Source of the DNA: Berberis thunbergii
Lineage: Eukaryota; Streptophyta; Magnoliopsida; Ranunculales; Berberidaceae
Assembly: GCA_003290165.1 (NCBI GenBank)
Contig: QNQO01000199.1
Location: 744,001-808,000, forward strand
Direction of reading: 5' to 3'
Length of the DNA: 64,000 bases
A model generated the notes under the pieces. It worked only from the letters and a program-made list of their open reading frames with translations. It was not told where the DNA came from and searched no databases. This document shows, in pieces, positions 24,716-36,611 of this stretch. The position numbers and the translations under genes are program-made. The first letter of the stretch is position 1; each line of letters opens with the position of its first letter.

Positions 24716-24733
24716 TCCCCAGCAACGACGCCA
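24716..24733 (-). promoter_or_regulatory. Primer-binding site, complementary to tRNA-Asp 3' end
   Basis: The minus strand reads TGGCGTCGTTGCTGGGGA, six bases after the 5' LTR. Plant tRNA-Asp(GUC) ends in CCCCGGCAACGGCGCCA, so the match is complete apart from two transitions. This settles the orientation of the element. Confidence 0.8.
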
Positions 24734-24739
24734 AAAACT

Positions 24740-25663
24740 TGATCAATCTCAAATCTTACCGCAAGTGCACAGTTATCTATTGAGTTAGATAACGACAAGT
24801 ACGGGTCGAATCCCACAAGGAGAGCTAAAAATTTCAGAAAACTAATCTTTAAATCTCTTTCTAAACTTAACTTAGTTTCAAAAAAAATAATTGGTGAAAT
24901 GTTTGAAATAAAAATGGAAAGTAAAACATAAATGTGACAGTTAGGGCTTTAAGTTTACCATCATGAATATATAACACCATTAGGCCACTCCTAGACTAAT
25001 GTTTTCCAAATTCATTAACACATTTTAAGTTACCTTAGGATGGAAAATATGGCATTATGAGCAAACTGATTTCAAGCTTAAGTTATATTAATAACCTAAA
25101 ATCAAATGTGGATTTAAAAACATACAAATAATCCATACTTAAGCTAAACACCAAATATTTAGCAAATCACAATGAAACTTAGACTAATAATATTTAAACA
25201 TTGTAAAGAGCTTGTTAGAGAAATTGCAAGTATAAAAACTTATCTAATACTGAGCTTCAGAAATAGAATAAGAAAGCATGAGTTGAATTCATATGATGAA
25301 ACAAAAAATACCTAACTTACCTCATAGATTCACGATACAACTAAACTACAAGACCAATCTAATTATACATGATTCTCTAATACATGAAAATGGAAATAAC
25401 TAATCTAAAAATGCCTTCTTGAAGCTATCCTCCCATGGGCTCACCCACACCCTAAGGTGGGATGTTAACCAAACATGGTAAGCTCTAGGCCAAACTTCAC
25501 TTATTTCTTTCTAAACTACAACTACTTAAACTATTTCTCTCTCCAAAGTGTTCTCCCAAGAGTGTGGGGTATTTATAGGTGAAGAAGGGTGAGACTTATG
25601 TATAGAGATAATAGGGTGGAAGGTGGAGTGTTGGAATGAAATAAAGTGGTGTGTAAAAGTGAT
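24740..25663 (-). repeat. 5' LTR, truncated
   Basis: It matches the first 900-odd bp of the 3' LTR, including the TATTTATAG box (about 25569), then stops abruptly near 25663. The sequence beyond is unrelated to the LTR. It also has a deletion of about 110 bp relative to the 3' LTR near 25240. Confidence 0.8.
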
Positions 25664-26881
25664 AAAGAATCAAACTAAATCATTTGGAATAAAAATAAAA
25701 TCTCGATAGGCTACAGTGACATATGAATCTGGTATGAATTGCACTAAAAGCTACTCTCATATCCGATTATGAGAGTGTTATTCATCATGTTTGGGGTAAA
25801 AACTAGCCAAAATGGGGAGTCTAACAGCGTGAACTCACATCATACTTGGCGGGTATCATGAGCTAACCCATCCCAACCAGCAAACGACAAACACATTTTG
25901 TGAACTAAAATTGTTTTTATTATGACATTTAACTTGATTTGTTTTATGAACAATGGCCTTGATATGAGTCTCATCCCTTGCACCTACAACACTTTATATG
26001 AAATATTTTTAGTCAAAACAAAACAAATTAATATATATCAAAAATTTTGTTTTGATGTTATAAACGTCATCAATCTTACCTTGAAGTAATGATATCAATT
26101 GTGATCACTTGCGTCATTTCCTAGAGAAAGTTAAATTAAAATCTCCACTCTTCATCCCTGTAAAAAGACAAGAACATAAAAAAAAAAACCAAAACCATTT
26201 TTCATTTTCATTTCTCTTCAAAATTTAAAAGAAGTTCAGAAGTTGGTAGCTAGATGCATCGATTATGACGATTTCATGCACTCCCCACCATTATGCGATT
26301 CCATATTCGCCACTTCATTACTACTATCCTCCACTACCCCATTCATTTGTTTCCAACTCTACCACCACCACCTCACTTCAGACCACCAAGGCAATTCATC
26401 AAGGTTCCCATGATATTGCCCAGGCCCCAGAGAGATGAAGACTGCAAAAATCTAGGCAAGAAATTTTCACAAAATGTTTAATTTGATTGATTTCTTCCTC
26501 CACAAACATCTCATTGTTGCAATCGATGTTGAATTTCCAAGTTCCATTCAACACTTTTCAAACTACTTTTTAGTCATTTAGCCATCTATTTACTTACCAT
26601 ACGAATATGTTATGAAGAAGAATGCAAATGATTTGACATTGATTTAGCTTGGTTTTAGTATTTCAAATCACCATGGTGAAGTTTGTGGTTTGGTATTTGA
26701 GTTTAAAGTCAGGGAATTGATTTTGAAAAGCACGTGAGGGAGTAAATTAAATAATCTATGTTCCTTAATTTGTTATTTAAGACTTGTGAATTGTCGTGGT
26801 GTGATTTGGATCACCTTTAAATGACACGAATGACTGCCCAATCTAGTAAATATACTGGTAGTGCGAGAAATTGCTTGAAAG
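25664..26881. other. Intergenic, no gene seen
   Basis: AT-rich sequence between the truncated LTR and the CACTA MITE. The frame at 26293-26481 has no recognisable family and no splice or promoter context. Confidence 0.4.
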
Positions 26882-27183
26882 CACTACACCAAATTGGCAC
26901 TTTTGTAACAACTCTCAAAACAATATCACTTTTGAGATGTTACAATCCACCAAACAAATTTCAAGTCAAAACTAAATTTAGTAAAAAAAAATGAAAAACA
27001 GTAACACAAAAAAATGATACAATAAGTTGGATCACCATGAATAGTATCACTTTTATAACCATACTCTTCATGGTGATACAATTATTGTATCATTTTGTTT
27101 GTGAAAATGTGTAAAATTGTTAGGTGGATTGTTACACTTAAAAAGTGTACTGTTTTGGACAAAAATGTCAATTTGGTGTAGTG
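26882..27183. mobile_element. CACTA-type MITE, copy 1
   Basis: The 302-bp element starts CACTACACCAAATTGGCA and ends with the inverted complement TTGGTGTAGTG. It is flanked by the 3-bp duplication AAG (26879-26881 and 27184-27186), the CACTA superfamily hallmark. The interior has complementary halves around ATGGTGATACAATTATTGTA. It has no coding capacity. A second copy in opposite orientation lies at 42535-42843. Confidence 0.93.
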
Positions 27184-28221
27184 AAGTGCGGGTGAATCTG
27201 CAAAGATAGTGAACAAATATTTTGGGGGTATACGGTGTAAATCAGGTGATCAACACTAAAGTGGGGCTTTACATAAAGGAAAAAAATGTATATAGTAAAT
27301 TAGTTGGGCAATCAAAGAGTTGTTGAGAAAGCACATCAATCAGGATCTGACAAACTTTCTTTAAAATAAAGGCCCAATACTCGATGAATGTCAATATGGA
27401 TGATCATGGAATATGGTCAATTATCTTTTAGGTACATGTCATCAACGCCTCATCAGAGAGATCATTATGTATTATGTATGTTGTAAATAAATCAACATGT
27501 TCTTATATAGTTGTATAACGATTTTTATGTTATTAACATTTGCAATGTCTCCATTGAGATTAATGAAAGCAATTTGCATGAATGTATTGTGTTGCCTTTT
27601 AGTTGGGATTTTTATGTTGTATTACTTTTTCATGTTGAAATTGTCATTTTGCTTTGTTCTTAGATTTTATGTGTATATCCTTCCATTTTACCCACTTGGA
27701 AAACACCATAGCAAATAATGGTAGATATTGAAAAAGAAGCAAGTAGTCCAGGGAAGTTATTCCTGCGCGAAGTCAACAAGGAAGAGTAATTTGCAAGCAC
27801 AGATCATACAAAATGACATATAGTGCACCATCACTATATGTAAATAACCAAACATTAACCAATCAACGGATTAAGTAGCATTTAACTTCACTGTGAAAAT
27901 AGAAATTCATACTGAAAAAATGACATCACAATCCATGCATGTCTAGTCCTACAAGAGATACCCCGAGTGCTAAAATCAACTAAGATAAAAACAAGGTCCA
28001 AATATTAAGACGTTTTTGACAAAATATCTAACTAAACCTGCCACTAAAATTCCATTCTTCAAACCTTAGTTGACATTTGAAATGTTTGGTACAAACTTTT
28101 AGAAAATTAAATGAAGATAGTAGGGATCATTTTGCAACATCTCTTCAAGTTGAATTGTCATCAGTTCCTCTAATGTCCCTTTGAGCCTAACCATAAAAAA
28201 GACACCAGGCCCATTTATGAC
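27184..28221. other. Intergenic, no gene seen
   Basis: AT-rich. The 73-residue hydrophobic frame at 27497-27718 looks like a chance translation of T-rich sequence and has no promoter or splice context. Confidence 0.4.
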
Positions 28222-28378
28222 TTCTGAAATAGCCCTTCTAGGCTGCAAGGAAACGGGTGAGGGGGGGGGGGGGGTGCAACTCTTCATCCTCCTTGAGATT
28301 CGTGAAGGTGCACATCTCGAGGGGATGAAGGGTCACACCCCCTCGCCCGTTTCCTCGCTGGTTCCCTCACCATTTAGA
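28222..28378. mobile_element. Foldback MITE, copy B
   Basis: The inverted arms AAGGAAACGGGTGAGGGGG and CCCCCTCGCCCGTTTCCTCG enclose a loop resembling that of copy A (7611-7784). Both copies share a GCRCATCTC loop motif and an ATTTAGAA right end. A G15 run in the left arm could be a site of sequencing uncertainty. Confidence 0.65.
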
Positions 28379-28671
28379 AAAAGTGCTTCTGAAATGATTG
28401 TTGGTTTTCATAAGGCACAATAAGAAACCTCTGTCAGACCTCTAGTTGCCTAATTTTGTATACCAATTATAGAAGGGCGTGACCTAATGAAAGACACTTT
28501 CTCCAACACAACTATAGTAGTGAGCACATTGGGTTAGTCATGTATTTGACGATGTAAGTTATGAAACATCAAACAGTCACCAAACCACGGTCGTACACAA
28601 GCATCCCATCTCATCTTTTTTTTTTTGGGTCCCTTTGGGATTGATCGCCTAGGCTAGAATAAGTGAAGTGG

Positions 28672-30960
28672 CTAGGTGTGCATCACAACTAGGTTAGTCT
28701 TTGATAACACGACTTGTGCATCCAACTGATGGTCATACTGGTGTGAGTTCCATGGAGGTTTTCCTAGTAGCCCAGGAAATCTCTTTAATATTCCATTCTG
28801 TGAGGTTCTCTTCCTACTTGTTCTTGATTCCAATAACGTTTTAGCTTTATCTCCCTTTCTACTTTTGAAAAAAATGGGAAAGTCCTTATCCCCCATTTCC
28901 ATCCATAGAGCCCAAGTTTTCTTCAGGCCATGCCCTCCTGAATATATGCACCTTGTCTGTGTTTACTAATTAATTAGCTCCCTCTCATAGTTAGCTTGAC
29001 CGAAAGCCATTGGATGGTCACTTATACTAGTCTTGATCTAATTACGAAGCCTTTATATTTTCCAAAATTTGTATGACAAGAAAAGCTGAAGAGGCGTATC
29101 TCCTAGCTTGATTTCAAGTTAATTTTCCAAAGTTTGTGAGAATTGAATTTGTAAGTGGGATCGCCCAAGTCCATTGTAGTTATTTATTATCTTTCAACTC
29201 ATTATCTTGATTTGGATTCAACTTTTTCTACCAAGCCCCAGGTGGGTCGGGTTGGACTCATCGAAGTTTCCGATAAATTTGAGCCTCCAGTATAAGGGGA
29301 TAAGAGAGCTTTCCATTAAATAGCGGGCGGAAAAATGGTAGAAAATCAGTTAGCATTTGAAAAAGGTATATTGATCAAAAACAATCATCCCACTAGGTCT
29401 TTACACAAAATGTTTTTATGTACAACACCTATGTTTATATTTCGTGGAAAAATTGAGCGATGTATGAGAAACTTTATTTGGGAAAGCCTAAAAATTTTAC
29501 TCTGGCTGGAATTTGGTGTAACAACAACTTGAATAAAGTTATCTTATCCAAACGGCTTTGAGATTGACACAGAACACAATTCTCTTTAGAGGAGAATCTG
29601 TTGCAGCGAAATTTGGGAACAATCCAATTGATTGGTTCATGATCCAAGCCTTACTTCTTATGGATGCTTATTGTGGAAAGAAAAAGAGCACCATGTCACA
29701 TGCTGACCTTTTTCCCTTGGCTAACACGCTGCCCACTAGCGTCACACTCCCGTCGGACTAACTAGTCAAGGCACTTCGATGCTTGGCTAATGTTAAGTGA
29801 TGCTACGGAAGCTTAAGTGAGGAAAATGCTAAGGCACAAGTGTTTAGGCTTTTTGAAAGAATGCTTTGTATTGCTTGAGAGAGTTGTACAAGTGTTTCTT
29901 GATCTCTACAAATGAATGCCAAGGCCTATTTATAGGCCCTTAAAGTCCTAGAGGCTTCTAGCCTAGAACCTTCCACAATCCTCCTTCAAAGGAGTATTCT
30001 CTATGCATCTAGAAAGTTCCCACCTCCAAAGGAACCAGAAATTACAATGAGGCTTTTAGAAAATACTACACAAATCTGTACAAGGGTGTTCTAGACTCAT
30101 CCATGCTAGAACACTCTAGAGAAAGCTAAGCTAGAATGTCCAAGAGCACTCTAGAACCTTCCGGAGGCATCTAGACAAAGCTAAGCTAGAATGTCCAAGA
30201 GCACTCTAGAACCTTCCGGAGGCATCTCGAAAAGCTTGCTGCTCCATCGGGCCTTTACGGGCTTACTGCCAGTGTCCATATGATGCCTTGTTGCCTTGGT
30301 GAGGGATATTTTTAGACATGGCTCGTGACAACCAGTTAACTTCTTTATCGTCTGCTCATAGGAGTGGAGTGACAATTTTAGTTTTTGGGACCACCATTGT
30401 TTGGTTGATCGACCTCTCAAGGGGGTAAATCCTGATTTATGTACAATTTCAGAAAAATAAGGTTGGCAATGTTAATCAGCTCCTGCTGTTCTCCACCTGG
30501 CAGCCAAGGCTACTCATGTAATGTACTCTCTAGGTACTGAGTCGTCTTCACAACTTGATCTTGGGTTAAGCAAGTTTGTCCAAGATCGTGTTTTCTCGGG
30601 TGTTCTGTTGTTTATGGAAGATGGCTCATAGTTGACCACATAAGAGGTTTAATGCTGCCTAACACGCACAACCTCTTTATGTGGTGCTGATGAAGAATCA
30701 ACTAATCACCTTCTACTGACATGCCAGTTTATTGTTATTTGGATAAGGGTGTCGGGAGGTTTTGGGGGCCAACGTGTATGGATTTAGTTTTTCGCAATGG
30801 AGAAATGGGGTGGTCTTTAATATGTTGCTCTCTGCCCATGGTGGATGGATTTGGGTTCGACTAATGCATGTGATATATTGAAATTTTGGAATGGAAGGAG
30901 CAAAACTTTTCCAAGGTTCTCGTGGAGATAGATTTAGCAGGTTGTTACGGACATTAAAGT
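28672..30960. pseudogene. LINE (non-LTR retrotransposon) debris
   Basis: Several pieces of plant L1-type polymerase are visible but scrambled. On the minus strand at 28672-28930, WALWMEMGDKDFPIFF matches the block before the reverse transcriptase core. On the plus strand at 29335-29530, KIERCMRNFIWES matches the region after the core. At about 30670-30740 (plus), LCGADEESTNHLLLTC matches the zinc-binding zf-RVT domain. The pieces lie on both strands with stops, so the copy is dead and rearranged. An LTR-like stretch separates them. Confidence 0.65.
29690..30300. repeat. Possible solo-LTR fragment with an internal tandem duplication
   Basis: A stretch starting TGTCACATGCTGACC within the LINE debris contains GCCTATTTATAGGCCC, a TATA-like core typical of plant LTRs. 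A 55-bp unit containing GCTAAGCTAGAATGTCCAAG occurs twice in tandem at about 30111-30230. I could not fix the right end or a target duplication. Confidence 0.35.
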
Positions 30961-31084
30961 TTTTATTTGGGTTCACTACAACACAAATGATCATTAATAG
31001 CATTTGCTAATAGCGTTTTTTCCAAATGTGCTATCAAAAGTCAATTTTTAATGACTTCAAAATAAAAATAAAAAAAAATGCTGT

Positions 31085-31460
31085 AAAAACTGGCGGGAGT
31101 GTTGGCGCTCTCTCAAACTTTTTACTTAGCGCGTCCAATCCCTTCTCACCCCGCTCTCTTGCTCGCCTCTTTCATTTCTCCTTCACCCTCTCTCCCCCTG
31201 TCTTCATCAATTTTTCCATCTCCCTTCATCCCTCCATGCTCCCTCCATCTCGCCATCTCCCTCACTGCTCCCTACATCTCTCCATCGCCCTCCCTGCTCT
31301 CTCCATATCTCCAACTCCCTCACTGCTCCCTCCATCTCTTCGTCGCCATCCCTCCCTCTATTTGCTGCTCTCCCTCCCTTTTTTGTCGCTTGATCTCACT
31401 CTCTCGCAGTCGATTCACCTCTCACTCGATTCGACAGTAGTTGTTCTTGTCTTTCTGGGG
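31085..31460 (+). promoter_or_regulatory. Pyrimidine-rich 5' segment of CACTA 1
   Basis: About 110 bp inside the left end, a TGGCGGGAGTGTTGGCGCTC stretch is followed by about 300 bp of CTCCCTCCATCTC-type sequence. CACTA 2 has the same arrangement at 54595-54915. It may be a promoter and 5' leader shared by the two elements. The long open frames here are low-complexity translations. Confidence 0.35.
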
Positions 31461-31847
31461 TGCTCTTCTCATATCAACGCCACAAATGGATCGATTTCTC
31501 CATCCCTGACGAAGACTATGTTGCTGAAGACGCATGGTCTTGCATGACTGGTATGATTTCCTAACAACCCTTTAATAAAGTTTCGATTTTTATGTCGAAT
31601 GTTACTGAATTTCTCCGTTCTTGTTGTTGAAGACTGCCGACATCCCAAGATTGTGGAGGATTTCATCAGATCTACACACCCATCAAAGGTTTACTTCGAA
31701 TCTCATTCGATTTAGGGAAAAAGTTTGAATATGTGTTTTCTTCCTTATAAAAGTCGGATCTTTATTGTTTGGTTTGTGTTAATGTTAATTAGATTCATTC
31801 AATAAAATGAGTCATATCAATACCCCCTAAAAGGTCGGGAAAAAAAA

Positions 31848-32005
31848 GTAAGCCAAAGTAGTGTGGCAGTTCTATTTTTATTTCCCACACTACTTTGGCT
31901 TACTGAAAGTAGTGTGAAGTAAAGAAAGTAGTGTGACAGTAAGCCAAAGTAGTGTGAAAGTAAAGAAAGTAGTGTGACAGTAAGCCAAAGTAGTGTGAAA
32001 GTAAG
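31848..32005. repeat. Minisatellite in CACTA 1
   Basis: Repeated units of AGTAAGCCAAAGTAGTGTG alternate with AAAGTAAAGAAAGTAGTGTG. One unit (31884-31907) is inverted, giving a small hairpin. No coding meaning. Confidence 0.8.
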
Positions 32006-32647
32006 TCTTTCTGTTGATTTAACATGGATCAGCTTAGTAAGGTTGATCATCAAATTACTGAAAATTCACAACTAGGTAAAACACTTAAAAACATCACTAA
32101 GTATGATCTGAGATTTGAAAATGATACCATAAAAAATAATGGAATTCTCTCCAATCACTGAAGAGAAATTATATCTATAATAAATTTTCAACGTATTACA
32201 AATCTTATGTACCATCTACTTCATCATCTTTTGGTTCGTGGTCAAACTGCCATTCTTCCGGTGAAGCTTGAATGTTGGTATTTTCAGCATTTACGATGAT
32301 GTACAACACAAGGACACTTCTTAGTCTTTCTTACTTCTTTGAATTCCTATGATACTGAAAGACTTCATTATGCCTTTTATGTCCTTGTTGTCAAGATAAA
32401 TTACTAGTACCATTTCTTGGATTCTTCTGTGTGAGATTTCATATATTAGCATACAAAAAGTTTTAAATAAACTTGCTTCAAAAAATCTACTAATACAACC
32501 AAACTTAAGTTCTGGTCAAGTGAACTTATGATTTGATCAAAATCAGGAGAACAAATTCTTAGATACAATGCTAAATTGATTAACACATAATGGTTATTAT
32601 TAGAGACAATGCTAGCCTTCTTATGCTGCTTATTTGGTTGAGTGCAG

Positions 32648-34424
32648 GAGAACAAATTCATGAAGTTTCTTGGTTTCATGTGGAATCCTTTGTCATGGGT
32701 TATGGAAGCTGCAACAATTATGGCACTTGTCCTTGCTAATGGCGGAGTGAGTCTAAAAAAACTTAACATGCTTCCATGCGTTCTTGAGCTATTTTATTTT
32801 TTATTTTTCAAACATATGAAACATTGTATGGTGTTGCATCTACTAATGGAAAGTCTCTTGGTATTATATTTCAAGGCGAAGGTCCTGACATGCAAGACTT
32901 TGTAGGGATCATGTGTCTATTAGTAATCAATTCTACTATTAGTTTTATTGAGGAAAATAATGCCGGGAATGCTGTAGCAGCACTTATGGCTCGTTTAGCT
33001 CCAAAGACAAAGGTATGAGTGCATTTTATTCTTATGGATTTCACTTGTAAACAACAATAATTTCATTTGATAAAGTAGGGAACTTTTACAAATATTCATG
33101 AATTTTTAGATTGCATTTACTATGCTTCATAAGTTTTAAATCAAGGGATTCACTAGTCAGAGATAAGAAGTTCTAGCAATTCCTCTGAATCCTTAGGGAT
33201 ATGTAATTCTTAACAAAATTCATTGCATTTTCAATGCCTGGGATAATATGATTATTTACCATGGGGAGTTTTTTTTTTGTATGAAATTGCTTGTTTCTAA
33301 AAGCTTGGACATATCTGGTTCTCTTGTATTCTTGGTTCAACATACACTAACATATTTGTTTTCTACCTGATGGAAATACAAAATTGTGTGGGAAATAATC
33401 TGTGATTGTTTAACATAAATGTTTTACTTGTCTACTTGTCTACTTGTCACTACTTTCTATTCTTGTTTTCTGAAAAACAAGACAGAGGGGGACTACAAAG
33501 GGAGGCCAGCCTTATTGGCTACCTATTAATTGAAACCTAGTTTATGTGCTAACCTATTGTACCCTTCTAATCGGTCGCATTCTACAAAAAAATTATAGAA
33601 GAAAACAATAAAAAAAACCTAAATATTTAGAAGGTCTGTAAGTTTTCCATGTTGTTGAGGCCTGTTTTAAGATTGCATTTTCATTGTTATTCATGTCAAG
33701 GCTAGGTGGGTGATGCATAAGTTCATTAAGTTAATCTTTGTTGTAATGAACATGTGCAAAGTCCATACTGTGCCTTAAGCACCTAGGGATGCACATCCAT
33801 GGCTGTCTTAATTCTTGCATCTCAGAACAATCATGTATTTGCACACTCATAACCAAGCAAAACTTTGATACCCTAGTGGGATGTTTTGGTGTATCGTGTT
33901 ATATAAGATTAGTGTGGTTCCACTGTTGAGATAGTAAAAAGTACTTCCAACCATTTTTTGGAATGCAGGTTCTCAGAGATGGGCAATGGCAAGAAAAATA
34001 TGCAGCTATTCTGGTGCCAGGAGATATAATCAGCATAAAACTTGGTGATATCGTCCCTGCAGTTGCTCGCTTGCTTGAATGAAATCCTCTTAAAATTGAT
34101 CAGGCAATTTCTTTTGAAAACACTTGAGAAAATTTTATGTTTCTGTTGCATTTTTCAGCAGTTACATTTAATATTCTTGGTTACCAGGAAAATTTTCAAC
34201 CAAAACTAATTAGCTTTTATGACCTTTCTAGTGAATATTTAAGTGACCATGTTTGAGACTTGTAGTTGATTTAATTTTTTCTGATGCAGTCAGCTCTCAC
34301 TAGAGTCCCTTCCTGTCACAAAGAGGGAGATGAAATCTTTTCTGGTTCACTCTGCAAGCAAGGAGAAATCGAAGCAGTTGATATAGCAACAGGGGCTTAC
34401 TCTTTCTTTGGGACTCAAGGCATG
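32648..34424 (+). pseudogene. Captured plasma-membrane H+-ATPase (P-type ATPase) fragment
   Basis: Four exon-like blocks with AG/GT borders: 32648-32746 ([20 protein letters not shown]), 32876-33012 ([20 protein letters not shown]), 33969-34103 ([17 protein letters not shown]) and 34290-34424 ([16 protein letters not shown]). Together they match the first transmembrane hairpin and the actuator domain of AHA-type proton pumps. The TGES dephosphorylation motif is destroyed (SALTRVPSC), a TGA replaces the Gly codon after LARLLE-like sequence (34080), and the third block ends at GC rather than GT. The DKTG phosphorylation domain, ATP-binding domain and C-terminal regulatory tail are absent. It cannot make a pump. 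It lies inside CACTA 1. Confidence 0.88.
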
Positions 34425-35182
34425 GTAAATGTCAAATTTTATTCTAAAGCAGATACTTACTTGCCTACTACAATTATGTGAAAGCCGCAAAAGCATTAGG
34501 AAACATTGAGTTGCAGATAAGTTCACCACACACCTTGCGTGCTACAAACACAGTGGACTCGGTAAGTCATTGCGCCACTCCACCTCGTCCAAGCTAATTT
34601 GTTTATTTATCACACTGATTTATTTAGTATGAAAGAAGAAGTGTCAACATAACATACCAGGCCAAATCTTATGTATCATTGGGTGTTATGAAAACAAGGT
34701 GCTATGTCCTTGTTGTTTTCATGATAAACTTACTAGATCCCAAAAACTTTTTTTCCCCATTTTTCATCACATATTTTATCTCAGAGAAAAAAGCTTAAAA
34801 TTTCTCAGCAAAAAAAACTAGCTACACTAATTAATTCCTCATTAATTAAATCTTAATTGAGAGTATAAACACCCTGAAAAGAATTGAAAAAGAGTAGAGC
34901 TGGTTGTGTTGTGTTGGCTGGCATGCATACACTATGTTTTGTTTGGCAAAGTTAAAGTGAAAATCCAGAGTGTGAACTAAGTAGTACAAGTTGCATTGCC
35001 TAGCTCCCAAATTGGATGTTTGTAAACGTTAGGTTTTTCATCGAAAACCTAATCGATGGCTACAAAAACTGATCCTCTGCATTTCCAATCTCTCATTTGT
35101 CTCAACTTGTGCTTACTTAAGCTAATTTTTTTTTGTTTGTTTCATGTCCATGCTGATCTGCAGTTGGGAGCTGTTAATGAAC

Positions 35183-35609
35183 ATGGAAGCTGAACCACCA
35201 TTTCAAGAGACCTACAAGACCCTTTTGTTGAACAACAATAATAAAGAAGATTCCTTCGATTTTGAGAAAGTTGAAGAACAAAGAGAGCTTCCATTGATTG
35301 ACATGAATAGCAAACATTGCAGTAGAGAGATAGTTAAGGCTGCAAAAGAGTGGGGTTTCTTTCAGGTGGTGAACCATGAAATATCTGGTGAGTTATTGGA
35401 GAAGTTGCGTGATGAGCAAGTGAAGCTTTTCAGACAACCGTTTGATAAGAAAGTTAAAGAGAAGCTTTTGAATTTCTGAGCTGATAGTTATCGTTGGGGG
35501 GCCCCAAATGCTATGCGTCTCCACCAATTTTCTTGGTCAGAGGCTTTTCACATCCCTTTGACTCACATTCTTGCTGCCTCATCACAATCAACACACTTCA
35601 ATTACTCTG
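35183..35609 (+). pseudogene. Captured gibberellin 2-oxidase (C20 GA2ox8-like) first exon
   Basis: From the ATG at 35183 the frame reads MEAEPPFQETYKTLLLNN and continues to EWGFFQVVNHEISGELLEK, the N-terminal DIOX_N region of 2-oxoglutarate/Fe(II) dioxygenases. After a stop codon (35477-35479) the same frame goes on with ADSYRWGAPNAMRLHQFSWS and EAFHIPLTHI, diagnostic of the C20-GA 2-oxidase subgroup, and ends at a GT donor. The catalytic HxD..H iron site and RxS 2-oxoglutarate site lie in later exons that are absent. Working enzymes inactivate gibberellins; this piece cannot. An earlier in-frame ATG at 35144 adds residues the family lacks, so I take 35183. Confidence 0.85.
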
Positions 35610-36149
35610 GTATTTACGCACCTACACCACCTTTTCTTTTTCTTGACATGCTTTGTGTAAAACAATGACTTTTACTAGCATTTGACATATAAACTAGCGA
35701 TGTCGCATGGTTCAATCTATCGATTCTCACATCAGACATGTGGGCAGTACTCATTCACATCTTCTTTTTCCATCAGCAGGTATCCAGTTTTCAAATAAAC
35801 TTACATATTTGGATATGTTACGATAATTTACTGGAATGATAGATTGATACATGTTGAGTTATTAGCTTTTACTGCGATTTACTGTGAGTTTTGATTGACT
35901 ATTTTCTCTTAAATCTCGACTTGATGCTTTGTAATCACCTTGGAATCCTAAATAGTTTTTTTTTTTTATATAATTTCGATCACTAAACCATTTACAGGTA
36001 GACTGGTTATACTACGTTTCATTTGTTGCCGTGGTTGGTGGCTAACGTATGTTCTCTATAATGTCTTTTTTTTCCAGCTAATATGTTCTCTCCATGTTAT
36101 TTCACCCATATGTGTGATATTACATTTTGTTTCACTGTGTTTGTCTGTA

Positions 36150-36610
36150 ACAGAGAGATTTATAAGCAAGGCATCATCTCCTGTTGACAAAATTTCAGCA
36201 TAAGCAGCATCTACATCACCCATGTGAAGCACATCCATTGCACTTCTCCAAACAGCCCAAAGTAATTATTGATCTCCCCCTGCATTATTATCATCTGTAG
36301 TCTCCGCAGTCATCTCTGGGATATCCACCCGTGCAGGCCGAGATGTTCCATTGTCTTCCCCAGCAACCCGAATAGCTTCCAGAGTAGCCTCATCCTTTGA
36401 AGTTTGCCAGACACTTCTTGCAGATGGCCCCTCACCAAGTTTGACAGATCGTGGTCCCTTGTTCCAAGCTTTTCTGTTGCTAACCTGGTCACAATCATTT
36501 CCTGATCTTACTACCCTATTATCAATTGCAGCACTAGCTGAAACTCTTCGTGGACCTATATACCCATTTCTTGAAACACCATAAGAATGAGAACCCCTGG
36601 TTTCAGACAA
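36150..36610 (-). pseudogene. Captured TORTIFOLIA1/SPIRAL2-like fragment
   Basis: On the minus strand the frame reads SYGVSRNGYIGPRRVSASAA, then SARSVWQTSKDEATLEAIRV, and after one stop (36266-36268) SAMDVLHMGDVDAAYAEIL. This matches the region between the ARM repeats and the conserved C-terminal domain of TOR1/SP2-like microtubule-associated proteins, which control cortical microtubules and directional growth. ARM repeats and the C-terminus are missing. It is the only captured fragment in CACTA 1 on the minus strand. The family call rests on memory of the conserved GDVDxAYAEILSTGDD block. Confidence 0.65.
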
Positions 36611-36611
36611 A

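Larger units (their letters stand above)
18761..25663 (-). mobile_element. Non-autonomous LTR retrotransposon, tRNA-Asp primed
   Basis: Two direct LTRs (18761-20247 and 24740-25663) start TGATCAATCTCAAATC and share over 900 bp. A primer-binding site (24716-24733) and polypurine tract (20248-20262) show that transcription runs on the minus strand. The 5' LTR has lost about 560 bp of its outer part, so no target duplication can be tested. The 4.5 kb interior has no recognisable protease, reverse transcriptase or integrase. One coding-like stretch (about 23037-23290, minus) reads HFSQNGYGNQPFWNQHLPDW and could be the remains of a gag-like frame; many stops follow. A TG microsatellite lies at 21098-21114. 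Confidence 0.85.

Noticed and set aside
28181..28423. An 80-residue plus-strand gene
   Set aside because: It spans the foldback MITE and its G-run and resembles no protein.
31026..31547. A 173-residue plus-strand frame
   Set aside because: It is a translation of CTCCCTCCATCTC-type sequence, open in several frames at once, with no domain.
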